Assembly (NCBI GenBank): GCA_947465645.1 | Contig: CANIBQ010000051.1 | Location: 1 to 36,395 of the forward strand | Direction of reading: 5' to 3' | Source of the DNA: Acidobacteriota bacterium | GTDB taxonomy: Bacteria > Acidobacteriota > Vicinamibacteria > Vicinamibacterales > UBA2999 | DNA: 36,395 bases | Shown here: piece after piece, positions 16,235 to 25,424 of the stretch | Layout of the letters: every line of letters starts with the position of its first letter | Numbering within the stretch: position 1 is the stretch's first letter | Position numbers and translations under genes: made by a program | Notes under the pieces: generated by a model | The model's input: only the letters and a program-made list of their open reading frames with translations | What the model was told of the DNA's origin: nothing | Databases searched by the model: none

Positions 16235-16720
16235 CTATCGGGCGGTGAGCGTGTCGAAGATCGGTCGAAGGCGCTGGGCGCTGGCGTCCAGGCTCTCGGG
16301 CAGCACGCGCGTCTCGCCGACAACGGTCATGAAGTTCGTATCACCGGTCCAGCGCGGGACGACGTGTACGTGGAGGTGGTCGAGCACCCCGGCCCCGGCG
16401 GCCTTGCCAAGATTGATCCCCACGTTGATGCCGTGTGGACCATAGGCTTCAGTCAGTGCCATCTCGGAGCGCTGCGTGAGCACCCCAATTTCCATGACTT
16501 CCTCGGACGAAAGCGCCGCCAACGATCCGACATGCCGGTGGGGAACCACCATCAGGTGACCGTTGTTGTACGGGTAGAGGTTGAGGATAACGTATGCGAG
16601 GCGTCCGGCACAGACAATCAGCGGGTCGTCTGACGGACGAGGTGGCTGGCAGAATACGCAACCGTCCTGCTTGGCGCCGGTCACGTATTCAATCCGCCAG
16701 GGGGACCAGAGGTGGTCCAA
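16235..16720 (-). CDS. HIT family protein (AP4A phosphorylase/hydrolase type)
   Basis: A 161-residue histidine-triad protein. The triad is HLHVHVVP with His115, His117 and His119 (His117 is the nucleophile position). The N-terminal WSPWRIEYV and CVFC (Cys21, Cys24) match the subfamily of actinobacterial AP4A phosphorylase-like proteins. NLYPYNNGHLMVVPHRH is the central family motif. Such enzymes cleave dinucleoside polyphosphates or other nucleotide conjugates. It lies 2 bp downstream of the HU/IHF gene and probably belongs to the rpsA operon. Substrate is unknown. Confidence 0.93.
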   Translation of the reverse strand: MDHLWSPWRIEYVTGAKQDGCVFCQPPRPSDDPLIVCAGRLAYVILNLYPYNNGHLMVVPHRHVGSLAALSSEEVMEIGVLTQRSEMALTEAYGPHGINVGINLGKAAGAGVLDHLHVHVVPRWTGDTNFMTVVGETRVLPESLDASAQRLRPIFDTLTAR

Positions 16721-16722
16721 CG

Positions 16723-17085
16723 CTAGATCTGAGCAGCAGCTCCCGGGGGGAGCACCGAAGCGGCCGTGAGGCTCTCGGCTGATTCCGTTTCGCGGTTGAT
16801 CAGCTCCTTCAGCTCCTTGCCCGGCTTGAAGTAGGGAACTTTCTTCGGCGGCACGTCCACCTTGTCGCCCGTCTTGGGGTTACGACCCTTGCGCGGCTCC
16901 CGCTTCCGCAGCCGGAAGCTGCCAAAGCCGCGCAATTCGATCTTCTCCCCGCGGTGGAGTGCCTCGATGATGCTCTTGAACACCGTGTCGACGATGACTT
17001 CCGAATGCTTCTTGGTGAGGTCGGAGACTCGCGACACTTCCTCCACGAGCTCCGCCTTCGTCATGCTGCCGGCCCCAGTGTTCAT
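16723..17085 (-). CDS. HU/IHF family DNA-binding protein
   Basis: A 120-residue histone-like protein of the HU/IHF family. MTKAELVEEVS, GEKIELRGFGSFRLRKRE, RKGRNPKTGDKVDVPPKK and VPYFKPGKELKELIN follow the family order; the RNPKTG arm tip is intact. It carries a C-terminal tail of about 20 residues (ESAESLTAASVLPPGAAAQI). I choose the start at ATG 17085 (MNTGAGSMTKAEL) because a strong SD, GAGGAG at 17090-17095, lies 4 nt upstream. That SD overlaps the rpsA stop codon, so translation is coupled. The order cmk-rpsA-HU equals cmk-rpsA-ihfB of E. coli; whether it acts as HU or IHF cannot be told from sequence alone. Confidence 0.92.
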   Translation of the reverse strand: MNTGAGSMTKAELVEEVSRVSDLTKKHSEVIVDTVFKSIIEALHRGEKIELRGFGSFRLRKREPRKGRNPKTGDKVDVPPKKVPYFKPGKELKELINRETESAESLTAASVLPPGAAAQI

Positions 17086-17093
17086 ATCGCTCC

Positions 17094-18881
<1,788 letters not shown>

Positions 18882-19202
18882 TACGTGCGCGTCCTCCTCG
18901 AACTGAAAACTGTTCGACTGTCGCAAGGGGGTTGCCCAGGCCGTCGTCGAATCAGCTACCGGTTTCTGTGGTCCATTCGACTATGCTCAGGACAATCCTG
19001 AGTTTTCATCGAAGGGTTGCGGGAACCGGCCCCCCGCGGCTATAACGGCGATGGATAAGATTGGGAGATTGAATCCGCACGGCGAGGCAGCGGCCGATTG
19101 AAACGGGGCCGACACCCCACAGTGAGCACTTGTCCTTCGCCGATAAGACATAGAAGATACGCCACTTACCGGCAACTGTCAAGGTAAGGAAAGGACCACG
19201 AC
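18882..19202. promoter_or_regulatory. divergent regulatory region between rpsA and the H1-like gene, with a 7-bp hairpin
   Basis: A 321-bp non-coding gap that must hold the promoters of rpsA (minus) and of the histone-like gene (plus). A perfect inverted repeat CTCAGGA-CAA-TCCTGAG lies at 18986-19002 and is followed by TTTT on the plus strand; it is about 105 bp upstream of the rpsA start, so it may be an operator or an attenuator-like element rather than a terminator. The plus-strand gene has GGAAAGG about 8 nt before its ATG. No clear -35/-10 pair is seen. Confidence 0.4.
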
Positions 19203-20009
19203 ATGGCCAAACGCAAGGCCGCGAAAGCCGCCGGACGGAAGAAAAAGGCCGCCAAATCCGGCGCGGCCAGCCGCCAGCGGACCGCGGCCCCCCGGCGTCG
19301 CCCAGCACGAAAGGGCGGGGCGAAGAAGTCCGCTGGACGAAGCTCGGGGCAGGCGGCCAGGAAAGCTCGGCCGGCTGCGAAAAGGGCGCCGAAGCGGGCA
19401 GTCGCCCGAAAGGCGGCGCGCAAGGCGGCCCGCAAGGCGGTTGCCCGAAAGGTTGCCCCGCGTAAGGCACCTGCACGAAAAGTCGTGGCCCGTAAGGCGG
19501 CGCCCCGGAAGGCAGCGCCCCGGAAGGCGGCGCCGAGAAAGCAGGCGGCCAGAAAGCAGGCGGTGTCGCGGAATGTCCCGAATGCGATGGTCGCCAGGAA
19601 GATCCCCGCGCTCAACCGCGCCCGCCGCACGGTGACGGAGGAGGATCTCCTTCCGCCCAGTCCACCCTCCTCGCTGGACATGGACCGCACGGCATCGTCG
19701 GCGCGTTCCGGCGCCCGTGAGCTACGCGAACGGATCCACCAGCACAACGAAACCAGCCCCGCCATCACGGCGGGCGACGTGGACGCCGATTGGGAATCCG
19801 CCTACTCCGTCGGCGACGAAGCGCCCGGCGGCGACAACCCGACTCCCGATCAGGACGTCGTGGACGACATTGGCAAGGCACTCGGCGTCCAGTACGAGGA
19901 CAACGAGGAACTGAAGGGCGAGAAGAAGATCAGCGACCGCGACAAGAATCGCTGGGAGCTCGATCCCGCGTCAGCGGAAGACTACGGCGATCACGAAGAA
20001 GACAAGTAA
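19203..20009 (+). CDS. histone H1-like Lys/Ala/Arg-rich protein fused to a DUF6335-type C-terminal domain
   Basis: A 268-residue protein of two unlike halves. Residues 1 to about 145 are an extremely basic Lys/Ala/Arg/Pro tract with KAARKAA and APRKAAPRKA repeats, like the tail of eukaryotic histone H1 and of bacterial H1-like nucleoid proteins (AlgP, Hc1/Hc2 type). After a linker, residues about 178-268 are acidic: SPAITAGDVDADWESAY, GDNPTPDQDVVDDIGKALG and the end DRDKNRWELDPASAEDYGD. This is the pattern I recall for DUF6335 (PDQxVVDEIG core). The first half should bind DNA or RNA; the second has no known role. A strongly repetitive DNA tract (19380-19560) codes the basic part. The gene sits in the interrupted cmk-rpsA cluster. 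Confidence 0.82.
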   Translation: MAKRKAAKAAGRKKKAAKSGAASRQRTAAPRRRPARKGGAKKSAGRSSGQAARKARPAAKRAPKRAVARKAARKAARKAVARKVAPRKAPARKVVARKAAPRKAAPRKAAPRKQAARKQAVSRNVPNAMVARKIPALNRARRTVTEEDLLPPSPPSSLDMDRTASSARSGARELRERIHQHNETSPAITAGDVDADWESAYSVGDEAPGGDNPTPDQDVVDDIGKALGVQYEDNEELKGEKKISDRDKNRWELDPASAEDYGDHEEDK

Positions 20010-20021
20010 CGAGAAGACCAA

Positions 20022-20079
20022 TACGTAGTGTCCGGCTTCAGCCGGACCAGGAGCCGCGGTCCCCAAGGGCTGCGGCTCC
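20022..20079. repeat. REP-like palindrome followed by a second hairpin, upstream of the YdeI-family gene
   Basis: TACGTAGT leads into GTCCGGC-TTCA-GCCGGAC (20030-20047), then GGAGCCGCGG (20050-20059) pairs with CTGCGGCTCC (20070-20079) with one wobble. The first module is identical to the copy at 20674. The second hairpin ends 7 nt before the ATG at 20087. Confidence 0.85.
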
Positions 20080-20086
20080 ATATTCA

Positions 20087-20665
20087 ATGCCCCTCACTGA
20101 CTATCCCCGCATCAAAGCGAAATCCCGCACGGCGTGGCGCGCGTGGCTTCAGAAGCATCACGCATCCTCTACAGGTATCTGGCTGGTCTTCGCGAAGAAG
20201 CATTCAAAGCTCCCCACGGTCAGCTACAACGACGCCGTCGAAGAAGCGCTCTGCTTCGGCTGGATCGACGGTCTGATGAATCCGGTCGACGACACCTTCT
20301 ACCAGCAGCGCTTCACACCGCGCAAGCCGAAGAGCGCGTGGGCCGCGTCGAACAAGAAGCGCGTCGCCAGGTTGATCGAAGCCGGACTCATGACCGATGC
20401 GGGCATGCGGCTCGTCGAGCTGGCGAAGAAGACCGGGACGTGGAACGCCATGGACGAAGTCGAGGCGATGACAGTTCCGGATGATTTCCTTCGCGCGTTG
20501 AAGAGGACGGCGGGTGCGAAGAAGGGGTTCGACGCGTATACGCCAGGCGTGAAGAAGCAGTGCCTCTATTACCTCAGGGACGCCAAGCGCTCGGAGACGC
20601 GTGCGAAGCGCATTGCCCTGCTGGTTGAAAAGGCAGCGGCGGGCCGCAAGCCGTCCGCGAACTAA
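20087..20665 (+). CDS. YdeI/OmpD-associated family protein
   Basis: A 192-residue soluble protein of the YdeI/OmdA family. Seen: WRAWLQKHHASSTGIWLVFAKK near the N terminus (given in parts: WRAWLQKHHA, TGIWLVFAKK), YNDAVEEALCFGWIDGL (about residues 47-63), the basic RFTPRKPKSAWAASNKKRV, and the C-terminal YTPGVKKQCLYYLRDAKRSETRAKRI motif (parts: YTPGVKKQCLYYL, KRSETRAKRI). Members are linked to resistance to cationic peptides or bacteriocins in some species, but the molecular role is unknown. The start is ATG 20087. Two copies of the same REP palindrome flank the gene, at 20022 and 20674. Confidence 0.88.
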   Translation: MPLTDYPRIKAKSRTAWRAWLQKHHASSTGIWLVFAKKHSKLPTVSYNDAVEEALCFGWIDGLMNPVDDTFYQQRFTPRKPKSAWAASNKKRVARLIEAGLMTDAGMRLVELAKKTGTWNAMDEVEAMTVPDDFLRALKRTAGAKKGFDAYTPGVKKQCLYYLRDAKRSETRAKRIALLVEKAAAGRKPSAN

Positions 20666-20673
20666 CCCATTCG

Positions 20674-20699
20674 TACGTAGTGTCCGGCTTCAGCCGGAC
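20674..20699. repeat. REP-like palindrome downstream of the YdeI-family gene
   Basis: TACGTAGT followed by GTCCGGC-TTCA-GCCGGAC (arms 20682-20688 and 20693-20699), identical over 26 bp to the copy at 20022. It begins 8 nt after the stop codon. Confidence 0.88.
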
Positions 20700-20789
20700 T
20701 ACTGGCCCTTCGGCCGCGGCCCGTTGGGTCCCCGCAAACCGGGAACTCACGCAGCAGAGCACGGTTTGCTCCGGACCCAACAGCCCGCG

Positions 20790-21100
20790 ACCTCGTGACG
20801 CAAGCGAACGCGTCGAGCCCTTGCACGGAAACGACACGGATGTCGCGCCGCGCCATGTGAGTCTCGATTCCTCCGACAAGGACGACCAATTCTTCGTCGG
20901 TGGCAGAAACGATCCGAGCCAGAGTCTCGTCTCCTCGGGCATGGCGGACATACACCAACTGGCCGGCGAGCTTGTTCAATGCCACGAGCCGACTCTCGCG
21001 TTTCGTTTCGCTCGGTACAATCAGGGGATGGCAACGACTGTGCGTTGGCAGACACCGCTGCGACGGCGAGACTCCCGCAAACGCCACATGCCAGGCGCAT
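20790..21100 (-). pseudogene. decayed gene for a small secreted protein, frameshifted after the signal peptide
   Basis: ATG 21100 starts MRLACGVCGSLAVAAVSA, a plausible signal peptide, in one frame. The protein-like continuation LNKLAGQLVYVRHARGDE, ARIVSATDEELVVLVGG and RRDIRVVSVQGLD is in a neighbouring frame, so the reading frame is broken near 21030. The second part looks like a small beta-barrel of the kind seen in many acidobacterial secreted proteins, but I do not recognise a named family. No other gene is seen in 20700-21232. Confidence 0.45.
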
Positions 21101-21232
21101 CAAACGTCCTTCAGCCTCGAGAATCGCAACCGCAGATGGTTTCGACGCCGACGCCAGTGGCGCCATGCGAGGAGGCTACCAGGACACCGCGTAACGACCG
21201 CCGGATACCTCCGTACTTCCGGTCCGACAATT

Positions 21233-21895
21233 TCAACCTAGCCGGGCGCGCACCAGCTCCATCACGCGCGAAACGACGCGATCGATTGGCATGTCGGTCG
21301 TGTCGATGAGCGTCGCGTCGGGCGCCAGCGTCAGGGGGGATGCGGTGCGGGTGGTATCGGACTTGTCCCTTGCCTCGATCGACGCCGCCACCGCCGCCTG
21401 CCCGGCCTGGCCGCCGGTGTGCGCGGGGTCGTTGGCGCGGCGGCGGGCCCGTTCTTCGGGCGACGCGTCCAGGTAGACCTTCACGTCGGCGCCCGGGAAC
21501 ACGACGGTGCCGATGTCGCGGCCTTCCATCACGACACCGCACTGCTCGCCAATCTGCCGCTGGCGCGTGACCAGCACTTCGCGCACGCGCGGCAGCCGGG
21601 CAACCGAGGCGGCCGCCTTGTCGATCTCCGGACTGCGGATCGCACGCGTCACATCGTGGCCGTTGATCGACACGACGCCACCCTCGACGATGATGTCAGC
21701 GGAACGGGCGAGCAACGCCAGGCGATCCTCGTCGTCGAGCGGGATGGCGTCATGGAGCGCCTGCCATCCGACGGCGCGATACATCGCGCCGGTATCGATG
21801 TGCCGGTAACCGAGTTGCTGCGAAACGCTGCGCGCGACGGTGCCCTTGCCCGCGCCCGAAGGACCATCAATCGCGACGATCAAGCTCCTGACCAT
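21233..21895 (-). CDS. cmk: cytidylate kinase
   Basis: A 220-residue (d)CMP kinase, the family length, which phosphorylates CMP and dCMP for nucleotide synthesis. The P-loop is GPSGAGKGT at residues 11-19; YRHIDTGAMYRAVGW (about 30-44) and GVVMEGRDIGTVVFPGADVK (in parts: VVMEGRDIGT, VVFPGADVK) are the substrate-binding signatures; RRRANDP is the lid. The C-terminal DMPIDRVVSRVMELV is typical. In many bacteria cmk directly precedes rpsA; here the same order on the minus strand is kept but 2.35 kb lie between them. Confidence 0.96.
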   Translation of the reverse strand: MVRSLIVAIDGPSGAGKGTVARSVSQQLGYRHIDTGAMYRAVGWQALHDAIPLDDEDRLALLARSADIIVEGGVVSINGHDVTRAIRSPEIDKAAASVARLPRVREVLVTRQRQIGEQCGVVMEGRDIGTVVFPGADVKVYLDASPEERARRRANDPAHTGGQAGQAAVAASIEARDKSDTTRTASPLTLAPDATLIDTTDMPIDRVVSRVMELVRARLG

Positions 21896-21922
21896 TTTCT
21901 GATGCTATAACATCGTTCAGTG

Positions 21923-23089
21923 ATGCGTCGCCGTTCCCTCCTCGTCGTGCTTGCGACCTGTGCCGTGTTGATCGCGGCCGGCTACGCGGCCACGCCGTAC
22001 GCGCGCGCCGCGTCGCTGATCGTCCGCGCCGCCAACATGGGCGGCCGCGCCGAGGCGTTCGCCGACCGGTATGCGAGAGCGGTGACCATCGAGCCGCACC
22101 ACACGGTGCCGACGCGGTACGGCGATATCCCCGCGCGGTTCTATCGTCCCGAGGGCGGAAGCCGGCGATCGACCCTGCTCGTCCCCGGCATCCACTCGAT
22201 GGGCGTCGACGAGCCGCGGCTCAAGACGCTCGCGCACGAACTCGCCGGCAGCGGTGTCACGGTGATGACGATCGCGCTGCCCGACCTGATGCACTACCAG
22301 ATCACGCCGCAGTCCTCGGACGTGATCGAAGATGCGGTGAAATGGATGGCCTCCCAGCCGGATCTCGCGCCTGACGGCCGCGTCGGCATGATCGGCATCA
22401 GCTTCGCGGGCGGGCTCTCGGTGGTGGCGGCCGGCCGGCCCTCGATCCGGGATGCGGTCGCGTTCGTGATGTCGTTCGGCGGCCACGGCGACCTGCCGCG
22501 AACCCTGAAATATCTCGTGACCGGAGAGGCGCCGAAGGTCCCGGGCCTCGAAAACCCGCCGCCGCACGACTACGGCGTCGCGGTCATCAGTTATGCGGGG
22601 GCCGACCGTATCGTGCCCCCCGAGCAGATGCAGCCGCTTCGCGACGGCATCGGCACCTTCCTGCTCGCATCCCAGCTCACGCTCGTCGACATGGACCGGG
22701 CGAACACGACCTTCGCCGTGGCGCGCGAGATGGCGAAGACGCTGCCGGAGCCGTCGGCGACGTACCTGACGTGGGTCAACGACCGCAACGTGAAGAAGCT
22801 CGGACCGCTGCTCGCCCCGCACGTCGCCGCGTTCAGCAGCGACCCGGCCGCCTCCGCCGAGCGCGCCCCGAACCCGCCGGCAGCGCCGGTCTATCTCCTC
22901 CACGGCGCCGGCGACACGGTGATTCCCACCGCGGAGTCGGTGCTCCTCGCCGATTACCTGCGCAAGAAAGGCGTGGACGTCCGCCTGCTGGTCAGCGACT
23001 TGATCACGCACGCGGAAGTGGACCAATCCGCTGCCGTATCGGACATGTGGAAACTCGACTTTTTTTGGGCCAGCATCCTCCGCCAATGA
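21923..23089 (+). CDS. alpha/beta hydrolase, membrane-anchored or exported
   Basis: A 388-residue alpha/beta-hydrolase fold protein. The N-terminal segment (LLVVLATCAVLIAAGYAA) is a signal peptide or membrane anchor. The nucleophile elbow is GISFAGG (Ser about residue 160), the acid is probably Asp in HGAGDTVIP (about 331) and the base His in LITHAEV (about 357). LLVPGIHSMG near residue 86 gives the oxyanion loop. It resembles dienelactone-hydrolase-like esterases; the substrate is unknown. ATG 21923 is preferred over GTG 21920. It diverges from cmk over 27 bp and its stop overlaps the next start as ATGA. Confidence 0.85.
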   Translation: MRRRSLLVVLATCAVLIAAGYAATPYARAASLIVRAANMGGRAEAFADRYARAVTIEPHHTVPTRYGDIPARFYRPEGGSRRSTLLVPGIHSMGVDEPRLKTLAHELAGSGVTVMTIALPDLMHYQITPQSSDVIEDAVKWMASQPDLAPDGRVGMIGISFAGGLSVVAAGRPSIRDAVAFVMSFGGHGDLPRTLKYLVTGEAPKVPGLENPPPHDYGVAVISYAGADRIVPPEQMQPLRDGIGTFLLASQLTLVDMDRANTTFAVAREMAKTLPEPSATYLTWVNDRNVKKLGPLLAPHVAAFSSDPAASAERAPNPPAAPVYLLHGAGDTVIPTAESVLLADYLRKKGVDVRLLVSDLITHAEVDQSAAVSDMWKLDFFWASILRQ

Positions 23090-23931
23090 GTACAGAGCGC
23101 TTACAGAAAATCCTCTCGCGGGCAGGTATCGCGTCGCGCCGCGCCGCTGAGAAATTGATCGCGGAAGGGCGTGTGTCGGTCAACGGGAAGACCGTGACCG
23201 AAATGGGCACCAAGGCCGACCTCGAGACGGATCACATCAAGGTCGACGGCAGGCGCGTCAAAGGCGCCCAGCACCTGCGCTACATCCTGCTCTACAAGCC
23301 GGCGGGCTCTATCACGACCCTGTCGGATGAGAAGCGGCGTCGAACGGTCATCGAGCTGCTCAGCGGCGTCAAGGAGTACGTCTACCCGGTCGGCCGGCTC
23401 GACTACGACACCGAGGGGTTGCTGCTGCTCACCAACGACGGCGACCTGGCCGCCAAGCTCACGCATCCGCGCCACGGCGTCGATCGCACGTACGAAGCGC
23501 ACGTCGCCGGGATACCGAGCGAAGCTGCGCTGGAAAAACTGCGGACGGGGATCCCGCTCGACGGCCATCGCACGCTCCCCGCGGATGTCGCGCTGGTAAC
23601 CAAGGCGCGTCCCAGCCGGCGCGAAGGCGAAGGCGTGCTGGTCCTGACGATCCGCGAGGGACGCAACCGTCAGGTGCGCCGGATGCTCGAAGCGGTGGGC
23701 CACCCGGTGCGCGAGCTGGTGCGCACCAAGTTCGGACCGCTGACGGATCGCCGGATGAAGCCAGGCGACTGGCGCGAATTGACGCCTGATGAACTCAGGG
23801 TGCTGAAGGCCCGGGCGGCTCGGCCGCTTCCTGACCAGGCGGCTCAAGCGGCCGCTCATCGCCGGCCCAGGCCAAAGCCCACGTACAAGCCGAAGCCCAA
23901 GCCGAAGCGGAAGCCCACGCCCCCGCGCTGA
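23086..23931 (+). CDS. rluB: 23S rRNA pseudouridine synthase, RsuA/RluB family
   Basis: A 281-residue enzyme. Residues 1-60 are an S4 RNA-binding domain (LQKILSRAGIASRRAAEKLI, then GRVSVNGKTV). The catalytic domain has YKPAGSITT and the Asp motif GRLDYDTEGLLLLTNDG with catalytic Asp106; RNRQVRRMLEAVGHPVREL is the C-terminal family signature. The tail after residue 245 is basic and Pro/Lys-rich (KPKPKPKRKP), probably for RNA contact. RluB-type enzymes make pseudouridine in helix 89 of 23S rRNA (position 2605 in E. coli); RluB against RluF/RsuA is inferred from wording. It often neighbours scpA-scpB; here it runs convergent to scpB. Confidence 0.9.
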   Translation: MSTERLQKILSRAGIASRRAAEKLIAEGRVSVNGKTVTEMGTKADLETDHIKVDGRRVKGAQHLRYILLYKPAGSITTLSDEKRRRTVIELLSGVKEYVYPVGRLDYDTEGLLLLTNDGDLAAKLTHPRHGVDRTYEAHVAGIPSEAALEKLRTGIPLDGHRTLPADVALVTKARPSRREGEGVLVLTIREGRNRQVRRMLEAVGHPVRELVRTKFGPLTDRRMKPGDWRELTPDELRVLKARAARPLPDQAAQAAAHRRPRPKPTYKPKPKPKRKPTPPR

Positions 23932-23946
23932 GGACGTCAGCGCGGG
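23922..23946. terminator. strong hairpin between convergent rluB and scpB
   Basis: CCCGCGCTGA (23922-23931), loop GGACG, TCAGCGCGGG (23937-23946): ten perfect base pairs. It overlaps the rluB stop codon and lies 14 bp from the scpB stop. There is no T-run on either strand, so intrinsic termination is uncertain; protection of both mRNA 3' ends is equally possible. Confidence 0.6.
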
Positions 23947-23960
23947 CCTCCGGCTTCGAG

Positions 23961-24623
23961 CTACGCCGGTTCGGGCTTGGCGTCAGTGTCGGTATCGTCC
24001 TCGAGCGGCAGGACGTCTTCCCGAGGCGTCTGCTCCACCAGCCCCGCCGGCGGGTCGAAGCCGAGCGCCTCGGCCATGTCCTCGACCTTGGGCAGGTCGT
24101 TGAGGTCGTTCAATCCGAATCGGATCAGGAATTCTTTCGTCGTCGAATAGAGAAACGGACGGCCGACGACATTCTTGCGGCCCACGATCTTGATCAGGTG
24201 ACGCTCGAGCAGCGTCGAGAGCACGCCGGACGTATTGACGCCGCGAATCTCACCAATCTCCAGCGCGGTGATCGGCTGCTTGTAGGCGATGACCGCGAGC
24301 GTCTCGAGCCCCGCCACGGTGAGTTTCGAGGTGGAGGCCTCGTGAAAGAGCCGCCTCACCCACTCGTGCAGCTCGGGGCGCGTGACAATCTGATAGCCAC
24401 CGGCCACGTCCACGAACTGCAATCCTGGCCGGTTCTCGTAGTCGGCCTTCAGCGCCTGGACGGCGGCGGAGACGTCCTCTTTCGGCTCGTCTGACAGCAG
24501 CTTGAACAGCGTCCGCGGCGTGATCGGGTCGGGCGAGGCGAAGATCAGCGCCTCGACGATCGCCGTCAATTCGGCGGACGGGGCTGGGGTCTCGGGGTTG
24601 GGCTCCGGGCTCTCGTTATCCAT
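23961..24623 (-). CDS. scpB: segregation and condensation protein B
   Basis: A 220-residue protein. It is the winged-helix partner of ScpA and SMC in chromosome condensation. Seen: AIVEALIFASPDPITPRTL (about residues 25-43), GLQFVDVAGGYQIVTRPEL, the strongly conserved LETLAVIAYKQPITALEIGEIRGV region (parts: LETLAVIAYKQPIT, EIGEIRGVNTSGVL) and GRPFLYSTTKEFLIRFGL. The N and C termini are acidic and low in complexity. It overlaps scpA by 8 bp, so translation is coupled. Confidence 0.95.
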   Translation of the reverse strand: MDNESPEPNPETPAPSAELTAIVEALIFASPDPITPRTLFKLLSDEPKEDVSAAVQALKADYENRPGLQFVDVAGGYQIVTRPELHEWVRRLFHEASTSKLTVAGLETLAVIAYKQPITALEIGEIRGVNTSGVLSTLLERHLIKIVGRKNVVGRPFLYSTTKEFLIRFGLNDLNDLPKVEDMAEALGFDPPAGLVEQTPREDVLPLEDDTDTDAKPEPA

Positions 24624-25422
24624 TTGAGTTCTGCGGATCTCCGATAGGGTGCGGCGCGTCGGCGGGGCGCGCGCGCTTGTAGACGCGGATGGGACCGAAT
24701 CCCCCCGACTGGAACACGCGAATCAGCTTCAATCGGATCATCTCCAGCAGCGCCAGGAACGTCACGATCATGAACGCGCGCGAGTCGTCGCCGTCGCTGA
24801 ACAGATCCTCGAAGCCGCACGCCTCGGTCTCGGACAATCGGGAGAGCAACTGCTCGATGCGGAGCTCGATCGACATCTGCTCCGGCGGCAGTACCATCCG
24901 CGGACGCCGATTGGCGCGCTCGAGCACGCCGCGGAAGGCCGCCAGCAGGCTGAAGAGATCGACCTCGAGCTCCGGCTCGTAATCATCGCCCGCGGCATCG
25001 GCCACGCGTGCGTCTGGGCGCATGAACTGCGCGCCCCGCAGCGTTTCACGATCGTGCAACAGCTCCGCCGCCGCCTTGTACTTCTGGTGCTCGAGCAGGC
25101 GACGAACGAGCGCCTCGCGCGGATCCTCTTCTGGCCCGCCCTCCTCCTGCGCCGGATCGGGACGCGGCAGCAGCGTCCGCGACTTGAGGTGGATGAGCGT
25201 CGCGGCCATCACGAGAAACTCTCCCGCGACGTCGAGATTGAGCTCCTGCATCAGCTCGAGGTATCCGAGGTATTGCTCCGTGATGAGGGAGATCGGGATG
25301 TCGTAGACGTTCACCTCGTGCTTCCGAATGAGATGAATGAGCAGATCGAGCGGCCCCTCGAACGATTCGAGCTTGACCTTGTAGGCGTCCGGAGACGATT
25401 CGAAATCCTGGTGTTCGGTCAC
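24616..25422 (-). CDS. scpA: segregation and condensation protein A
   Basis: A 268-residue kleisin that bridges the SMC heads. The N-terminal motif LESFEGPLDLLIHLIRKHEVNVYDIPI is diagnostic (parts: FEGPLDLLIHLI, VNVYDIPISLITEQYL), followed by FLVMAATLIHLKSRTLLP. The C-terminal winged helix has VTFLALLEMIRLKLIRVFQ. The start is GTG 25422, 2 bp after the trpS stop, so trpS-scpA-scpB form one transcription unit. Confidence 0.95.
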   Translation of the reverse strand: MTEHQDFESSPDAYKVKLESFEGPLDLLIHLIRKHEVNVYDIPISLITEQYLGYLELMQELNLDVAGEFLVMAATLIHLKSRTLLPRPDPAQEEGGPEEDPREALVRRLLEHQKYKAAAELLHDRETLRGAQFMRPDARVADAAGDDYEPELEVDLFSLLAAFRGVLERANRRPRMVLPPEQMSIELRIEQLLSRLSETEACGFEDLFSDGDDSRAFMIVTFLALLEMIRLKLIRVFQSGGFGPIRVYKRARPADAPHPIGDPQNSNG

Positions 25423-25424
25423 GG

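Noticed and set aside
23922..23946. Canonical intrinsic terminator
   Set aside because: The stem is strong but neither strand has a U-tract, so it is listed with reduced confidence only.
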